DNA from: a virus
Direction: 5' to 3' (one strand)
IMG/VR virus record: IMGVR_UViG_3300021168_000025
Span: 1 to 64,000 of that record
Length of the DNA: 64,000 nt
How positions within the stretch are numbered: position 1 is the stretch's first letter; every line of letters starts with the position of its first letter. Made by a program: the position numbers and the translations under genes. Below, piece after piece: positions 19,280-28,827 of the stretch. The notes beneath the pieces are model-generated. The model did no database searches. It was given only the letters and a program-made list of their open reading frames with translations, and was not told where the DNA came from.

Positions 19280-19726
19280 ATGCGGCTGAGAAAACAAGAC
19301 GCGAGCGGTGACTACCAATTCGGCCACAACGGGGCTGATTTCTGGTATAACCAAGTTGAGGGAGTCGGGCAGTCGATAGAAACCCGACTCCTACTTTATC
19401 GTGGTGAATGGTTCCTCGATTTGCAAGAGGGTACGCCGTGGGGTGGGTTCCCGCTCAATCCGGCGGTTGTCCGGCAGGGGCAAATCCTCGGGGCGCACAC
19501 GGAACTGACGCGCGACGTGGCACTTCGTACCCGTGTGCTTGAGACTGTCGGTGTGCAGTCTATTGACTTGTATGCTTCGCAAGTCGATCCCAACACCCGG
19601 CAGTTTTCGGTGCAGATGATCATCACTACGGTGTACGGGAAGTTGGCGGTACAGGTGACACCGATAGTGGAACGTCCGCATTTTGTGCTTAATTGGTCGG
19701 CGCTGACCGGGAGTGCCCCGCTATGA
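19280..19726 (+). CDS. Baseplate wedge protein, gp25-like
   Basis: 148 aa. The sequence features an Asp-x-x-Gly-Asp-Tyr-x-Phe-Gly start, then LLYRGEWFLDLQEGTPW, ILGAHT and RVLETVGVQSI, all typical of gp25-like wedge proteins of DUF3383-type myoviruses. ATG at 19280 lies 5 nt after the previous stop and marks where recognisable homology begins. gp25-like proteins join the wedge to the sheath and may trigger contraction. ATGA overlap with baseplate J. Confidence 0.85.
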   Translation: MRLRKQDASGDYQFGHNGADFWYNQVEGVGQSIETRLLLYRGEWFLDLQEGTPWGGFPLNPAVVRQGQILGAHTELTRDVALRTRVLETVGVQSIDLYASQVDPNTRQFSVQMIITTVYGKLAVQVTPIVERPHFVLNWSALTGSAPL

Positions 19727-21153
19727 CGACACCGGTTATAGTTACCATTGATGCGAACGGGATCAAAGCGGTTCCGTTCGAACAGGTACTGGCTTATTTC
19801 CAGTCACAGTTTCGTACCATTTATGGTGCGGACATCGTGATCGATCCCGATACCCAAGACGGTCAGTTACTCGGTATCTATTCTCAGGCGTTGGATGACA
19901 CCAATAATGCAGCGATTGCCGCTTTTAATTCGTTCCGCCCTAGCTTTGCGGTTGGTACTGGTCTTTCGAGCATTGTCAAAATCAACGGGATTAGCAGGAA
20001 GATCGCCACCAACAGCTTGGTGACGGTTACCTTGGGTGGAACAGTCGGTACGGCGATCCAAAATGTATATGTGAGTGACAATTTAAACCTCAATACCCAA
20101 TGGTTTATTCCGGGACCGGTGACCATCCCACCCGCTGGGGTAATCGATACGCAGGCGGTTTGTACTCTGGCGGGCGCGACTGTTGCGGCACCTAATACCC
20201 TTACCAACATCGATACTCCCGTTCCTGGGTGGCAAACGGTTACCAACGCCGCTCCGTCGATTGTCGGCGCACCGGTCGAGAACGATGCGCAGCTACGGCG
20301 GCGGCAAACCAAATCGACCGCGAACCCGGCGCAGACGGTTTTGTCATCGATCCAGGGGAACCTGTTGGCGGTACCCAGCGTGACTCGCGCGCGGGTGTAC
20401 GAGAACACCACGTTTGTCACCGATGCCAACGGTATCCCGTCACACAGTATCGCCGCTGTGGTCGAAGGTGCCGATCCGGTGGCGATTGCGACCAGCATCG
20501 CGAACACTAAGCCACCGGGTATCCCGACCTATGGCAATGTGACACAAACGATTATCGATAGCAAAGGGATGCCCGCGACGATCAACTATTTCCAGATGGT
20601 CAAGTCGGAAATTTACGGACTGATACACGCTAAGGCGGTTCTCGGTTACTCGGATACGATTGGTACCTATGCGACACAAGCCCTTGCCCAGTACATCAAT
20701 GATCTGGAGATTGGTAACAGTATCCATATCGGTGATGTTTACTCACCCGTGAACCTCGATGGTGACGCGGCTATTGCGGCAACTGGTCTGAACCAGACAC
20801 AGCTTGATCCGCTGGGAGCCACGTATTCCATTGTCACCCCTTACGGTTTGGCGCTGGCGCGTTCCGACATGTATGTCATCGGCGGTCCTTATACCGTTAA
20901 CGGGGTCAATGTCGCGAACCCCGGCTTATTCAGTGTCGGCGAGGCTATCTGGTTGACACTGAATACCAACACCTTTTTTCAGTCGATAATCACCTCGATT
21001 AGTGGCACCGCGATCTTCTTCGCCGACAACATCCCGATCGGATCAAATGTACCTCCGGGTGCGGTGGTCTACGGCGTGGCCGATATACCAATAGATTTCT
21101 ACGGAGCAGCCTCGGTGTCTGACCTCAGCCAACTAACCTTTATGGTGTCGTGA
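19723..21153 (+). CDS. Baseplate J-like protein
   Basis: 476 aa. Typical baseplate J features: an N-terminal FEQVLAYFQSQFRTIYG helix with a Pro-Asp-x-x-Asp-Gly-Gln-Leu-Leu-Gly-Ile motif, an AFNSFRPSFAVGTGLSSIVKINGI segment, and an ENDAQLRRRQ motif near 190-200. It forms the arms of the baseplate wedge. Its start overlaps the gp25-like stop and its stop overlaps the DUF2612 start. Confidence 0.9.
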   Translation: MTTPVIVTIDANGIKAVPFEQVLAYFQSQFRTIYGADIVIDPDTQDGQLLGIYSQALDDTNNAAIAAFNSFRPSFAVGTGLSSIVKINGISRKIATNSLVTVTLGGTVGTAIQNVYVSDNLNLNTQWFIPGPVTIPPAGVIDTQAVCTLAGATVAAPNTLTNIDTPVPGWQTVTNAAPSIVGAPVENDAQLRRRQTKSTANPAQTVLSSIQGNLLAVPSVTRARVYENTTFVTDANGIPSHSIAAVVEGADPVAIATSIANTKPPGIPTYGNVTQTIIDSKGMPATINYFQMVKSEIYGLIHAKAVLGYSDTIGTYATQALAQYINDLEIGNSIHIGDVYSPVNLDGDAAIAATGLNQTQLDPLGATYSIVTPYGLALARSDMYVIGGPYTVNGVNVANPGLFSVGEAIWLTLNTNTFFQSIITSISGTAIFFADNIPIGSNVPPGAVVYGVADIPIDFYGAASVSDLSQLTFMVS

Positions 21154-21905
21154 TGATTGATGGAACCGAACCGCCGCCGTCTCGCAATGGTATCGCGGAT
21201 ATCACCAATTACCTCGATGAAGTCACTTCGGAGCACAACCAGAAACCGAAGTATATCGAGATGCTCATCGCGTTGCTCCAGCCGTTTGGTGACGATACCT
21301 GGATGCAGACGCACTACTATCTGTATTACGATATCGATCTCGCGATCGGTGCCCAACTCGACGCGGTGGGTGAGTGGGTGGGGCGCAACCGGTTCCTGAC
21401 GATACCGATCGAAGGTTACTTTAGTTGGGACATCGAGGGGCTGGGGTGGAATCAGGCTCCATGGAAGCGACCGTTTGATCCCGACACAGGTACCACAGCA
21501 TTGCCGGACGACGCTTACCGGATATTGCTCAAGGCGGTGATCGAGGCGAATCATTGGGATGGGACGATCCCCGGTGCCTATGTGGCCTACGATAAGCTGT
21601 TTGGTGGCACCGGGTACTCCGTCGCGATCCAGGACTGGGGCAATCTCACAATGGGGTTGTTGCTGCTCGGACCACGACCACCCGATGTGATCACCCAGGC
21701 TTTGTTCACAACCGGCGAACTCGACCTAAGACCGGCAGCGATCGGGATTACTCACTACCTGCCGAGTGTGTGGCCCGCCGGTCCTGGCGGTACCCCGGCG
21801 TTTGGGTTTGATTGCATGGATTCAACGATCGCGGGTTGGGATGTCGGTGCCTGGGCCGAGTTGGTGGAGACACCCGACACGGTTAGAACTCCACCCGTTC
21901 CTTGA
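21153..21905 (+). CDS. DUF2612 family tail/baseplate protein
   Basis: 250 aa. The central part (LDAVGEWVGRNR, then FSWDIEGLGWNQAPWK, then DAYRILLKAVIEANHWDGT) is characteristic of DUF2612 proteins, which follow baseplate J and precede fibres. They are thought to attach fibres to the wedge. ATG at 21153 overlaps the preceding stop by one base; a GTG just upstream is less likely. Confidence 0.85.
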   Translation: MIDGTEPPPSRNGIADITNYLDEVTSEHNQKPKYIEMLIALLQPFGDDTWMQTHYYLYYDIDLAIGAQLDAVGEWVGRNRFLTIPIEGYFSWDIEGLGWNQAPWKRPFDPDTGTTALPDDAYRILLKAVIEANHWDGTIPGAYVAYDKLFGGTGYSVAIQDWGNLTMGLLLLGPRPPDVITQALFTTGELDLRPAAIGITHYLPSVWPAGPGGTPAFGFDCMDSTIAGWDVGAWAELVETPDTVRTPPVP

Positions 21906-21922
21906 GATAGGGGGCTATACCG

Positions 21923-23698
21923 ATGGCGCAAAATGACTACTTACCGTTCGCCACCGGAGCAGGGGCGAATGTCATCGACCAGCCGACCTGGGCTGCTAGC
22001 TCGGTGCGCGCGGAGGGGTTCTTTGCCGGGTTAGCCAAGTCTATCGAGGCTAACAAGGCGCTTCGGCAGGGAACCTTTGTCGCGGCATCGATTTCCGAGT
22101 GGGTCAACGGACAATTAGTGACTGTACCCATTCTCGATGACGGCAATGTCGGAACATGGGTGTCGAATTTTGATGCGGCACTGGTTCACCGTATCCAGAC
22201 CATTGTTGGTGGTGATCTTACTGCCTACCTGCCGTTGGTCGGTGGTACGCTTTACCTCGCTGGTGCGAGTGACCGTTTGGTGATGCAAGCCGATGCCGGG
22301 CAGAACGCCCGGATCAGGTACTATGTTGCTGGTCAGGATATCTGGTCGGCTGGTCTTGATTATAATGGTATGTTTGCTGTTGCTGACGAAACCGCCGGGC
22401 GGTTAACCCTTGGAATGACGGCTGCCGGTGTTTCGATATACCCCCCATTGGCGATCGGTAGCACTATCAACGGTCACGCTCTTAGTGGGAACGGTATCGG
22501 ATACCCGGCTTATAGTGGACACTATGTTGCTTTCGAGTGGACCGGCGCGTATCTAGTTGGACATGTCGATGGCACAAATGCGCCGGGTGCGCTTGCGGCG
22601 TTAAATCAACCAGCAACCTTTAGCAGCTTGGGGGCTACCGGCGATCTGTCTGTCAACGGGAACATTTGGTCTGGAGGATCAATTAGTGCCGTTTTGGATG
22701 TGGGGGCCAATCGTAACCTGTCGGTTGGCAATGTCGGTACTTTCGGGAACTATATCACTGTCGGTGGTATTACACTACAGAACAATGGCGGTTTTCTCTA
22801 CAGCCCAAGCGGCATTCGATCGGCGAATCAGCTTTATACCGATGGTACTCTTGGCGTTGTCGGGCAGGCGACCTTCGCTGGTGGTGGTACCGCTGTTTAT
22901 GCGCCCAATGGTAATATAAGTACCAATCAAGTTATCACTGCGGGTTTGGATGTGGTGGCTAGTCGTAACATATCCGCCGCCGGTAGTATATATTCCAGCA
23001 ATGACATATCCGCCCAGGGTAATATATATGGCGCCCATGACATATCCGTCACTGGTAGTATCACTGCTGGGAATGTTGTGTACACGCCTTATATTAACGG
23101 CACCCAACCGAATGGTAATGTGGTTGTTAACGGTGGTACGGTTTGTTTTCCCGCAAGCGGCGCGCAAGTTGCTCTCACGCTCCAAGGTAACCTTCAGATC
23201 AACGGTAACGAAGTTCAGGGACCAAATGGTGGGCTTAACTTTTATGGCGGCATCATCGTCCAGGTTATATCAGGAAACCTCGATTCGCAGTGGAACTACG
23301 GCAACATACGTATTTTTAATGGTAGCGGGTATCAGGTGGGAGGCGGGATGTGGTTAGACTCCTCGGACCAGCGGACCAAAAAGGATATCGAACCTTATGC
23401 GTGCGGTCTTGATGAGATACGCCGCCTGCGCCCGGTCAGGTATAAATTCAACGGTCTTGGGGGTACCATTGATGACGGTAAGACTTATCACGGTCTGATT
23501 GCTCAGGACACCCTCGACATTATGCCTGAGATGGTCGCTGAGGAACCTGCTCCCCGACATGATCGACAGTTAGCGCCAACAGGCCCAGAGGACGAGAAGT
23601 TCTACACGATGAATTGCACCCCGTTGTTTTTTGCTTTGGTCAATGCGGTGTCTGAACTGGTCGATCGCATCGAGCAGTTGGAAGCGAAAGGGAAGTGA
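21923..23698 (+). CDS. Tail fibre protein with C-terminal S74 chaperone domain
   Basis: 591 aa. Residues 1-75 look like a baseplate attachment domain (PFATGAGANV...QPTW). The shaft (about 90-460) is beta-rich with a repeated pattern of about 15 residues (NISAAGSIYSS, DISAQGNIYGA, DISVTGSITAG). From about residue 480 (SSDQRTKKDIEP) a Peptidase_S74 domain follows, ending in a C-terminal helix. This is the second S74 fibre of the window, so two receptor-binding structures are likely. Confidence 0.85.
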   Translation: MAQNDYLPFATGAGANVIDQPTWAASSVRAEGFFAGLAKSIEANKALRQGTFVAASISEWVNGQLVTVPILDDGNVGTWVSNFDAALVHRIQTIVGGDLTAYLPLVGGTLYLAGASDRLVMQADAGQNARIRYYVAGQDIWSAGLDYNGMFAVADETAGRLTLGMTAAGVSIYPPLAIGSTINGHALSGNGIGYPAYSGHYVAFEWTGAYLVGHVDGTNAPGALAALNQPATFSSLGATGDLSVNGNIWSGGSISAVLDVGANRNLSVGNVGTFGNYITVGGITLQNNGGFLYSPSGIRSANQLYTDGTLGVVGQATFAGGGTAVYAPNGNISTNQVITAGLDVVASRNISAAGSIYSSNDISAQGNIYGAHDISVTGSITAGNVVYTPYINGTQPNGNVVVNGGTVCFPASGAQVALTLQGNLQINGNEVQGPNGGLNFYGGIIVQVISGNLDSQWNYGNIRIFNGSGYQVGGGMWLDSSDQRTKKDIEPYACGLDEIRRLRPVRYKFNGLGGTIDDGKTYHGLIAQDTLDIMPEMVAEEPAPRHDRQLAPTGPEDEKFYTMNCTPLFFALVNAVSELVDRIEQLEAKGK

Positions 23699-23702
23699 CG
23701 CC

Positions 23703-24329
23703 ATGGCTATGGAAGGCTTCTATTACGGTGGTTACCCGTGGCGGGACTTTGGTATCCTCACTGCTGGTGACCTCAACTCGGCGATTGGGATAGCGATCCA
23801 GCAAGGTAGTGGCAGTGGTGGTGGTAGTGGATCAATTGATCCCGGCAGTATCACCAATGACAAGCTGGCGACGCCGTGGGTGATGGTCGGTTCCACGCAG
23901 TTAATACTCGGCCAGACCGGTAACAACGTGCTCAGTGGTATGAGTGACCCGACAAACGCGGGTGACTACGCGACCAAGCGTTATGTCGATACCCAGATCG
24001 CGGGTGTGAGCGGTGCGGGATTAACGGTGACTGCTTCCAAGGTTGTTCCTACTTCCGGTGCTACAGTTGCCGCGCCGTCCGGTGGTGCGATCACCGCGTT
24101 GTTGATCGTCCCAGTATCGTCACTGGCGAATCTGACCATTGTCGCGCCCCCGACACCATCCAATCTCGAAGTGTTTGAGTTGAGCACCACACAGTATATC
24201 GACAACCTCACTGTTCTGGCAGCTACGGGTAACATTATCAGTAACGGCGCGGTCGGCAGCCTGGGTGCCGGTGGCGGTAGAAGCTGGCGATTCTGGACAT
24301 CCGACAATACGTGGTACGGGAGATACTGA
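23703..24329 (+). CDS. Fibre-associated protein
   Basis: 208 aa. The motif IDPGSITNDKLA followed by GDYATKRYVDTQIAG is common in phage fibre shafts. The C-terminal domain is beta-rich and ends in WRFWTSDNTWYGRY. It has no S74 domain and probably forms a fibre tip or an accessory to the preceding fibre. Its last base overlaps the next start (TGATG). Confidence 0.7.
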   Translation: MAMEGFYYGGYPWRDFGILTAGDLNSAIGIAIQQGSGSGGGSGSIDPGSITNDKLATPWVMVGSTQLILGQTGNNVLSGMSDPTNAGDYATKRYVDTQIAGVSGAGLTVTASKVVPTSGATVAAPSGGAITALLIVPVSSLANLTIVAPPTPSNLEVFELSTTQYIDNLTVLAATGNIISNGAVGSLGAGGGRSWRFWTSDNTWYGRY

Positions 24330-26953
24330 TGAGCAAGCTTTCGGCATTGGTACTCGCGCTGTTATTGTCACTCAGCGGGACAGCGGCGGCGCAGTTTACC
24401 GCGAGCAGCCCGCTCAACTTTGGTCCGAACTTTAACAAAAACCCGACAAACGGGCAGATCGGTATCCAGTACTTTGACAATTGGGTTCAAGACCCGTTCC
24501 CGGTGCGGAGCTATCAGCCGGTGACAGGTATAACGGCTGTCAATAATGGTGATGTGACGGGGTGGCGTACAAGTTGTACCACCAACTCGACGGGTACGCC
24601 CGGCGCGCTCGACACCGGTTGGACGAATATCACCTGTGGTCGTATCTACATGAACTTTTTTCACGGTACGAACACGGGTGCGGCAAAGACTACCGACATG
24701 GCGTTACAGCTTAACAACATTACTTTTGGTGCGGGGCAGAGCTTTGGTATGAATGTCAGCTTGAACAGTCTCGCCGCACACGATCACCAGAACATTGTTG
24801 TTAGTAACACTTATTATGGCGGTATCGCGTCGGCGGGTGACGAGGGACCGGTTGGTTACGGTATGAGTATGACCAACCCCGATTGGTACGACACCGCTCA
24901 TGTCTACGGTAACATTATCAGAGGTGCCGGCAGCGCCCACACCACCGCCGCGCTCACCGCTCGTAACAGTATCCAGTCAATTCCGGTCGATAATGTCACC
25001 GGGTTCGCAGTCGGTGAGTGGGTGGAGATCAACAACACGGACCCGGCCTACGGTACCGGTTACCGACAGGCGATGAAGATCACCGCTGTAGGCCCCGGTA
25101 ACACCATCTCCGGTTTGGTTGAAATCGATCAGGTATCAGGCGTACCGATCACTCCCGCGACCTTGATCCCGATTAACATCCAGACCGAATGGGCCGATTA
25201 CGGTGAGCACCGCTGGGTGGTCAATCTCAATGCCGCGAGTTACAGCGCGGGCACGATGACCTGGGCTTACGCTCCTGACGCGACAACGGGTTCAGGTAGC
25301 AATCGAGTCACCGGTACCAGTACCGCTTTCTCAAACAGTATGGTTGGTGGGGATGTCAATGTACCGGGGTGCGTTTCCCAGGATAGTGATACGAACCACT
25401 ACGGATCACCCGCGTGGTTCCCGATTAAGTCAGTCGATTCGCCAACACAATTGACTACGATCGTCCAGCGGCAGACTGACCCGGTACCGCTGACCGGTGC
25501 CGCTTACCACATAAAACCGTGTGCGGAAATCCTGCGGATACTCGGTTTTGACGTTCCGGGTACTGTCACCGGTTACCTGATTGTGGAAACCAACAGCTTC
25601 CCATGGCCCAACGGGTCGTTGATCGAAACCGCGATCGGGCCAAGTGTCGGCGCTAATGGTGCCACATACAACATGTTCGACTATGTGACGGAGTCGCGGT
25701 CTGTTTCATTGCAGTTGAACGAAGAGGGCCAGATGGCCCCGCTCGGAGCTATGTTGTCGATACGTAACTTTGGCCAGAATGTTCGCACTGTTGGTGGTGC
25801 CCAGCAAAGTGCCTTTATTGAGGGTATTGCTGCTTCTTCTATCACTCCCGGCTTTACCAGCGGATCGATCGGGAACGGTATTTTTATGAGCGGTATGAGA
25901 GATGGGGTGACCTTTGCTTACGGTTCCCACGGATCGACCGCTCTTGATCACTACGGCGTGCTAAACAATTCGACACAGGAGAACAGTTCCGCCGATTTTC
26001 TTGCTTACCGTTATTGCTGTAGTATGGAGACTGACCCGATCTGGAACTTTACCGATCGCCAGCACGTTGCTTGGGGTGGGTTTGTTACCGATAATTCGGG
26101 TCGCACCGATAACAAACTGATCTCCATCAAATACGACAACGGCACCACAGGCGGGCCGCAGGAGAAGTTTGCGGTTGACACCAATGGTACGATTCTTAAG
26201 GGCCAGTTTTCAGCTAACAATCCAGGTATCACGATCCCGTTGATGTCGGCGATCCCGTTCGTTCTGGCGGGTGACGGATCGTTTGGTGCTAATGGTGCCT
26301 TTACACTCACCAACCCGCTCAATGCCGTTTATAGTACCGCCTACATGTACTTTCCGGCCAATGCGATTGGTGCCGGTATACCGGCGGGCTGGTACTATTG
26401 TGAGATGGATCACCCGAATAGCGGGCACTGCTACAACAACTTGTATGGGGGTGGTATACCGATTCTTTACTACGGGCTGCCGACTAGGTTACCGTTTACC
26501 ACGACTGGTGCCGCGTACACGCAGACGGTCAACACGCCGATCCCGGCGATGTACTATACCGCCAAAGCTAATACAGTTAGTAACCGTGCAGCCTACCGGA
26601 CCACTTTGTGGGTTGCCACCTCTGCCGACACAAACACCAAGCAATGGCAAGTGACTTACGGTGGGGTACCGGTAGGCATGGGCGCTCTTACCACTGCCGC
26701 TCAGTTTGGACAACGTGGAACGGTTATGTTGACACCGCAATCTGACCTCCAGTTTTCGCAAATCAGTAACTACGCCAGCAACGATAGCGGCTTCAACAAC
26801 GGGTTTACTGCGTCACCGATCATCGCGAGTGTAAACTCGCAAGCCGATCAACCGCTCGCCGTGACTCTGTCGATCAGCAACGGCGCGTCGTACATGGTAC
26901 TCGACTTTATGAGTGTCGAGTTTATGAATGCTGGCGGCACCCGGACCAATTAA
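24329..26953 (+). CDS. Large beta-rich protein with Sec signal peptide
   Basis: 874 aa. The N-terminus MSKLSALVLALLLSLSGTAA followed by AQF is a textbook signal peptide: positive n-region, Leu-rich h-region, AXA-type cleavage site around residues 20-22. The mature part is Gly/Asn/Thr-rich and beta-strand-rich like fibre or carbohydrate-binding domains; no catalytic motif recognised. A signal peptide is unexpected for a virion protein, so it may be exported by the infected cell or have been captured from a host secreted protein. ATG at 24329 is preferred to an upstream GTG because it begins the signal peptide and overlaps the preceding stop. Confidence 0.78.
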   Translation: MSKLSALVLALLLSLSGTAAAQFTASSPLNFGPNFNKNPTNGQIGIQYFDNWVQDPFPVRSYQPVTGITAVNNGDVTGWRTSCTTNSTGTPGALDTGWTNITCGRIYMNFFHGTNTGAAKTTDMALQLNNITFGAGQSFGMNVSLNSLAAHDHQNIVVSNTYYGGIASAGDEGPVGYGMSMTNPDWYDTAHVYGNIIRGAGSAHTTAALTARNSIQSIPVDNVTGFAVGEWVEINNTDPAYGTGYRQAMKITAVGPGNTISGLVEIDQVSGVPITPATLIPINIQTEWADYGEHRWVVNLNAASYSAGTMTWAYAPDATTGSGSNRVTGTSTAFSNSMVGGDVNVPGCVSQDSDTNHYGSPAWFPIKSVDSPTQLTTIVQRQTDPVPLTGAAYHIKPCAEILRILGFDVPGTVTGYLIVETNSFPWPNGSLIETAIGPSVGANGATYNMFDYVTESRSVSLQLNEEGQMAPLGAMLSIRNFGQNVRTVGGAQQSAFIEGIAASSITPGFTSGSIGNGIFMSGMRDGVTFAYGSHGSTALDHYGVLNNSTQENSSADFLAYRYCCSMETDPIWNFTDRQHVAWGGFVTDNSGRTDNKLISIKYDNGTTGGPQEKFAVDTNGTILKGQFSANNPGITIPLMSAIPFVLAGDGSFGANGAFTLTNPLNAVYSTAYMYFPANAIGAGIPAGWYYCEMDHPNSGHCYNNLYGGGIPILYYGLPTRLPFTTTGAAYTQTVNTPIPAMYYTAKANTVSNRAAYRTTLWVATSADTNTKQWQVTYGGVPVGMGALTTAAQFGQRGTVMLTPQSDLQFSQISNYASNDSGFNNGFTASPIIASVNSQADQPLAVTLSISNGASYMVLDFMSVEFMNAGGTRTN

Positions 26954-26967
26954 AAGGAGTTAGTGGT

Positions 26968-27516
26968 ATGCGTATCACAACGATTGTCATCGCCGTGTCA
27001 TTGTGGGCGCTTATATTCGATCCTGTTGTGGCTCAGGAAGCTCCAAAGCCCGCACCGCTGCCGCCGCTGCAACAAGATCAGGCCAACCAGCAGCAGATAC
27101 AGCGGCGGCAGCAGGAACTGGAGCAGCAGCACGAACAACGACTACAGCGTCATCCTCGACCAGGGACACCAAGACCGGGGCAGAACCCGCTAGGAGAACA
27201 GTCGGCAGTTGAGGGACCGTGCAGGCGCACCGAACAGCAGATAACGATTGGTGGTGTCGATCAGGATGCCACCAATTGTTTCGAATCCAACTTGGGTGAT
27301 GTCATTGATAGTCTGGGGTTGCAACTGACCGCGCAACTGAAGAAGGAGGCGGGGATCAGAGCGAAGTTTACCTTGATGGAACAGGACAAGGATGATTTGC
27401 AGAATCGCTACGACCGGATGATGCAGTCACTGACCTACTATCAGGACTATTTCAACAGTGTGGAACCGGTGTTGGAGAAGGCGGCGCAGGATAAATTGTC
27501 TGAGAGCAGCAAATGA
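26968..27516 (+). CDS. Exported protein, Pro/Gln-rich with coiled coil
   Basis: 182 aa with a second apparent signal peptide (MRITTIVIAVSLWALIF, cleavage after about VVAQ). The mature N-terminus is Pro-rich, followed by a Gln/Arg/Glu-rich coiled coil (about 40-70) and a C-terminal helical region (about 120-180). There is no lipobox Cys at the cleavage site. Being just upstream of membrane and lysis candidates, it could act in the periplasm, for example as a spanin-like protein, but this is inference. SD AAAGGAG at 26954-26960. Confidence 0.7.
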   Translation: MRITTIVIAVSLWALIFDPVVAQEAPKPAPLPPLQQDQANQQQIQRRQQELEQQHEQRLQRHPRPGTPRPGQNPLGEQSAVEGPCRRTEQQITIGGVDQDATNCFESNLGDVIDSLGLQLTAQLKKEAGIRAKFTLMEQDKDDLQNRYDRMMQSLTYYQDYFNSVEPVLEKAAQDKLSESSK

Positions 27517-27746
27517 GTGACAGTAGCGGCAATGGTACTATCGTCGGCGCGACCTCGCGTCTTGGTCAGGCGTTGATTGGTGCGCTGCCGCCCGCGTTTG
27601 TCATGTTGTGCCTGATTAATGTAGGGTTCCTTGGGTTGGTGATGTGGTTCTTAAACGGTCAAATGGAACAACGCACCGCATTAGTGACTAAAGTGTTTGA
27701 TCGCTGTTTTGAGATCGCACTAGAGCACCCGCCTCCGGGTAAGTGA
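27513..27746 (+). CDS. Small membrane protein in lysis cassette
   Basis: 77 aa with one strong transmembrane segment (about 24-47, ALPPAFVMLCLINVGFLGLVMWFL) and a short charged C-terminus. The ALPPAF-x-x-x-x-LIN-x-x-F-x-GLV-x-WF pattern is, from memory, widespread next to lysis genes in alphaproteobacterial phages. Candidate holin accessory or inner-membrane spanin subunit. ATGA overlap with the previous gene. Confidence 0.7.
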   Translation: MSDSSGNGTIVGATSRLGQALIGALPPAFVMLCLINVGFLGLVMWFLNGQMEQRTALVTKVFDRCFEIALEHPPPGK

Positions 27747-27976
27747 TGGATAAAATCACGCGGCTAGCTCTCTGGGGGATCGGGTCTATCGTGATCTGTT
27801 TTATGATCGTTACACTGGCTTCGATGGTGAATTGTATCTATCAGGGGCAAACCTGCCCGCCGCAAGGTTCTCTACGCGAGGTTCTGGAAGACGTTCTGGC
27901 ACTGCTGGTTGGTTTTGTGGGTGGTCGCATGTCTGCGAGGAGAAGCAGACACGACAGTTTAGGAGAAAAGGAATGA
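27746..27976 (+). CDS. Putative holin
   Basis: 76 aa. One clear transmembrane helix (about 10-32) and a weaker hydrophobic segment (about 48-62) followed by a basic tail (RMSARRSRH). Size and topology suit a small holin. TGATG overlap upstream and ATGA overlap with the putative peptidoglycan hydrolase downstream support a lysis role. Confidence 0.6.
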   Translation: MDKITRLALWGIGSIVICFMIVTLASMVNCIYQGQTCPPQGSLREVLEDVLALLVGFVGGRMSARRSRHDSLGEKE

Positions 27977-28482
27977 CACCGGAACAGTTCCTTTCGTCGG
28001 TCATCGAGCCGGGGATCACCGATCTGCATCGGTTGGGTGGTCCGACAGTGTCGCGTGACGCGCAGCGCATGCTGCTCGCCATCGCGCTGCAAGAATCGGG
28101 ACCGAATCTCAACGCCCGGTATCAGTCGAGTCCCTCGACAAGTCCGGGGCCGGCGCGTGGCTGGTGGCAATTCGAGCAGGGGGGCGGCGTGGCCGGCGTC
28201 CTGGCGCACGGGAGCAGTAAAGACCTCGCGGGTAAGGCTTGCGCCTTGTACAGCGTGGTCGCCGCCCAGGCGGCTGTCTGGCGCGCCCTGGAGGGGCATG
28301 ACAGGCTCGCCGCCTGTTTTGCCCGGCTGTTGTTGTTGACCGATCCCCCGGCGCTCCCAACGAGCCAGCAAGCGGGATGGGATTGCTACATGCGGCTGTG
28401 GCGTCCAGGGAAGCCGCACCCGGAGAACTGGCCGGCCAACTGGCAGACCGCGACCCAGAGCACTGCGGCAACAACAACGTGA
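27973..28482 (+). CDS. Putative peptidoglycan hydrolase (endolysin candidate)
   Basis: 169 aa. The segment LLAIALQESG (Glu41) followed by ARGWWQFEQGGGVAGVL resembles the active-site region of lytic transglycosylase/goose-lysozyme-like folds, where such a Glu acts as general acid. The C-terminal LWRPGKPHPENWPANW motif is shared, from memory, by a conserved phage family lacking an official name. AGGAG SD at 27961-27965 supports the ATG at 27973. Enzymatic assignment is inference from motif and context. Confidence 0.6.
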   Translation: MTPEQFLSSVIEPGITDLHRLGGPTVSRDAQRMLLAIALQESGPNLNARYQSSPSTSPGPARGWWQFEQGGGVAGVLAHGSSKDLAGKACALYSVVAAQAAVWRALEGHDRLAACFARLLLLTDPPALPTSQQAGWDCYMRLWRPGKPHPENWPANWQTATQSTAATTT

Positions 28483-28485
28483 CCT

Positions 28486-28719
28486 GTGCCAAAACCACCG
28501 TTCGACATGCTGCGGGCGTGTTTCCTGCTTCTGGCGATTGTCGTCCTGGTGATCATGTCCGAGACACTGGCGGTGATGGCTGGTTGCTTCTGGCTGATTG
28601 TGATCGAGAGTCGTGAACCGCTCGGTGCCTGCGCTAACCAAGGCGCGATGATTCGCGATATTCTGTCTGAGGTACTGACCGCCGTCCTGGCCTTGATCGC
28701 CGCTTCGCGCGGCGGTTAG
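28486..28719 (+). CDS. Small membrane protein, possible holin/antiholin
   Basis: 77 aa, GTG start (an internal ATG at 28507 is an alternative; neither has a clear SD). Hydrophobic segments at about 9-42 and 58-73 suggest two transmembrane helices with a short polar loop. Last gene of the rightward lysis cassette, followed by a hairpin. Confidence 0.6.
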   Translation: MPKPPFDMLRACFLLLAIVVLVIMSETLAVMAGCFWLIVIESREPLGACANQGAMIRDILSEVLTAVLALIAASRGG

Positions 28720-28733
28720 TGACTAATCGAAGA

Positions 28734-28760
28734 CCCCGTTGGGGGTAAGCCCCAGCGGGG
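28734..28760. terminator. Convergent-junction hairpin (probable bidirectional terminator)
   Basis: 11-bp stem with one G-T pair (28734-28744 with 28750-28760), 5-nt loop. T-tracts are weak on both sides, but the hairpin lies exactly where the rightward structural operon meets the leftward early operon. Confidence 0.6.
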
Positions 28761-28827
28761 TTCTCGACCCGTCGCGAAGTAACGGTCCCACCGCGAGGGA
28801 AAGGAGGCCCTCCGTGGTACTTCGGTG

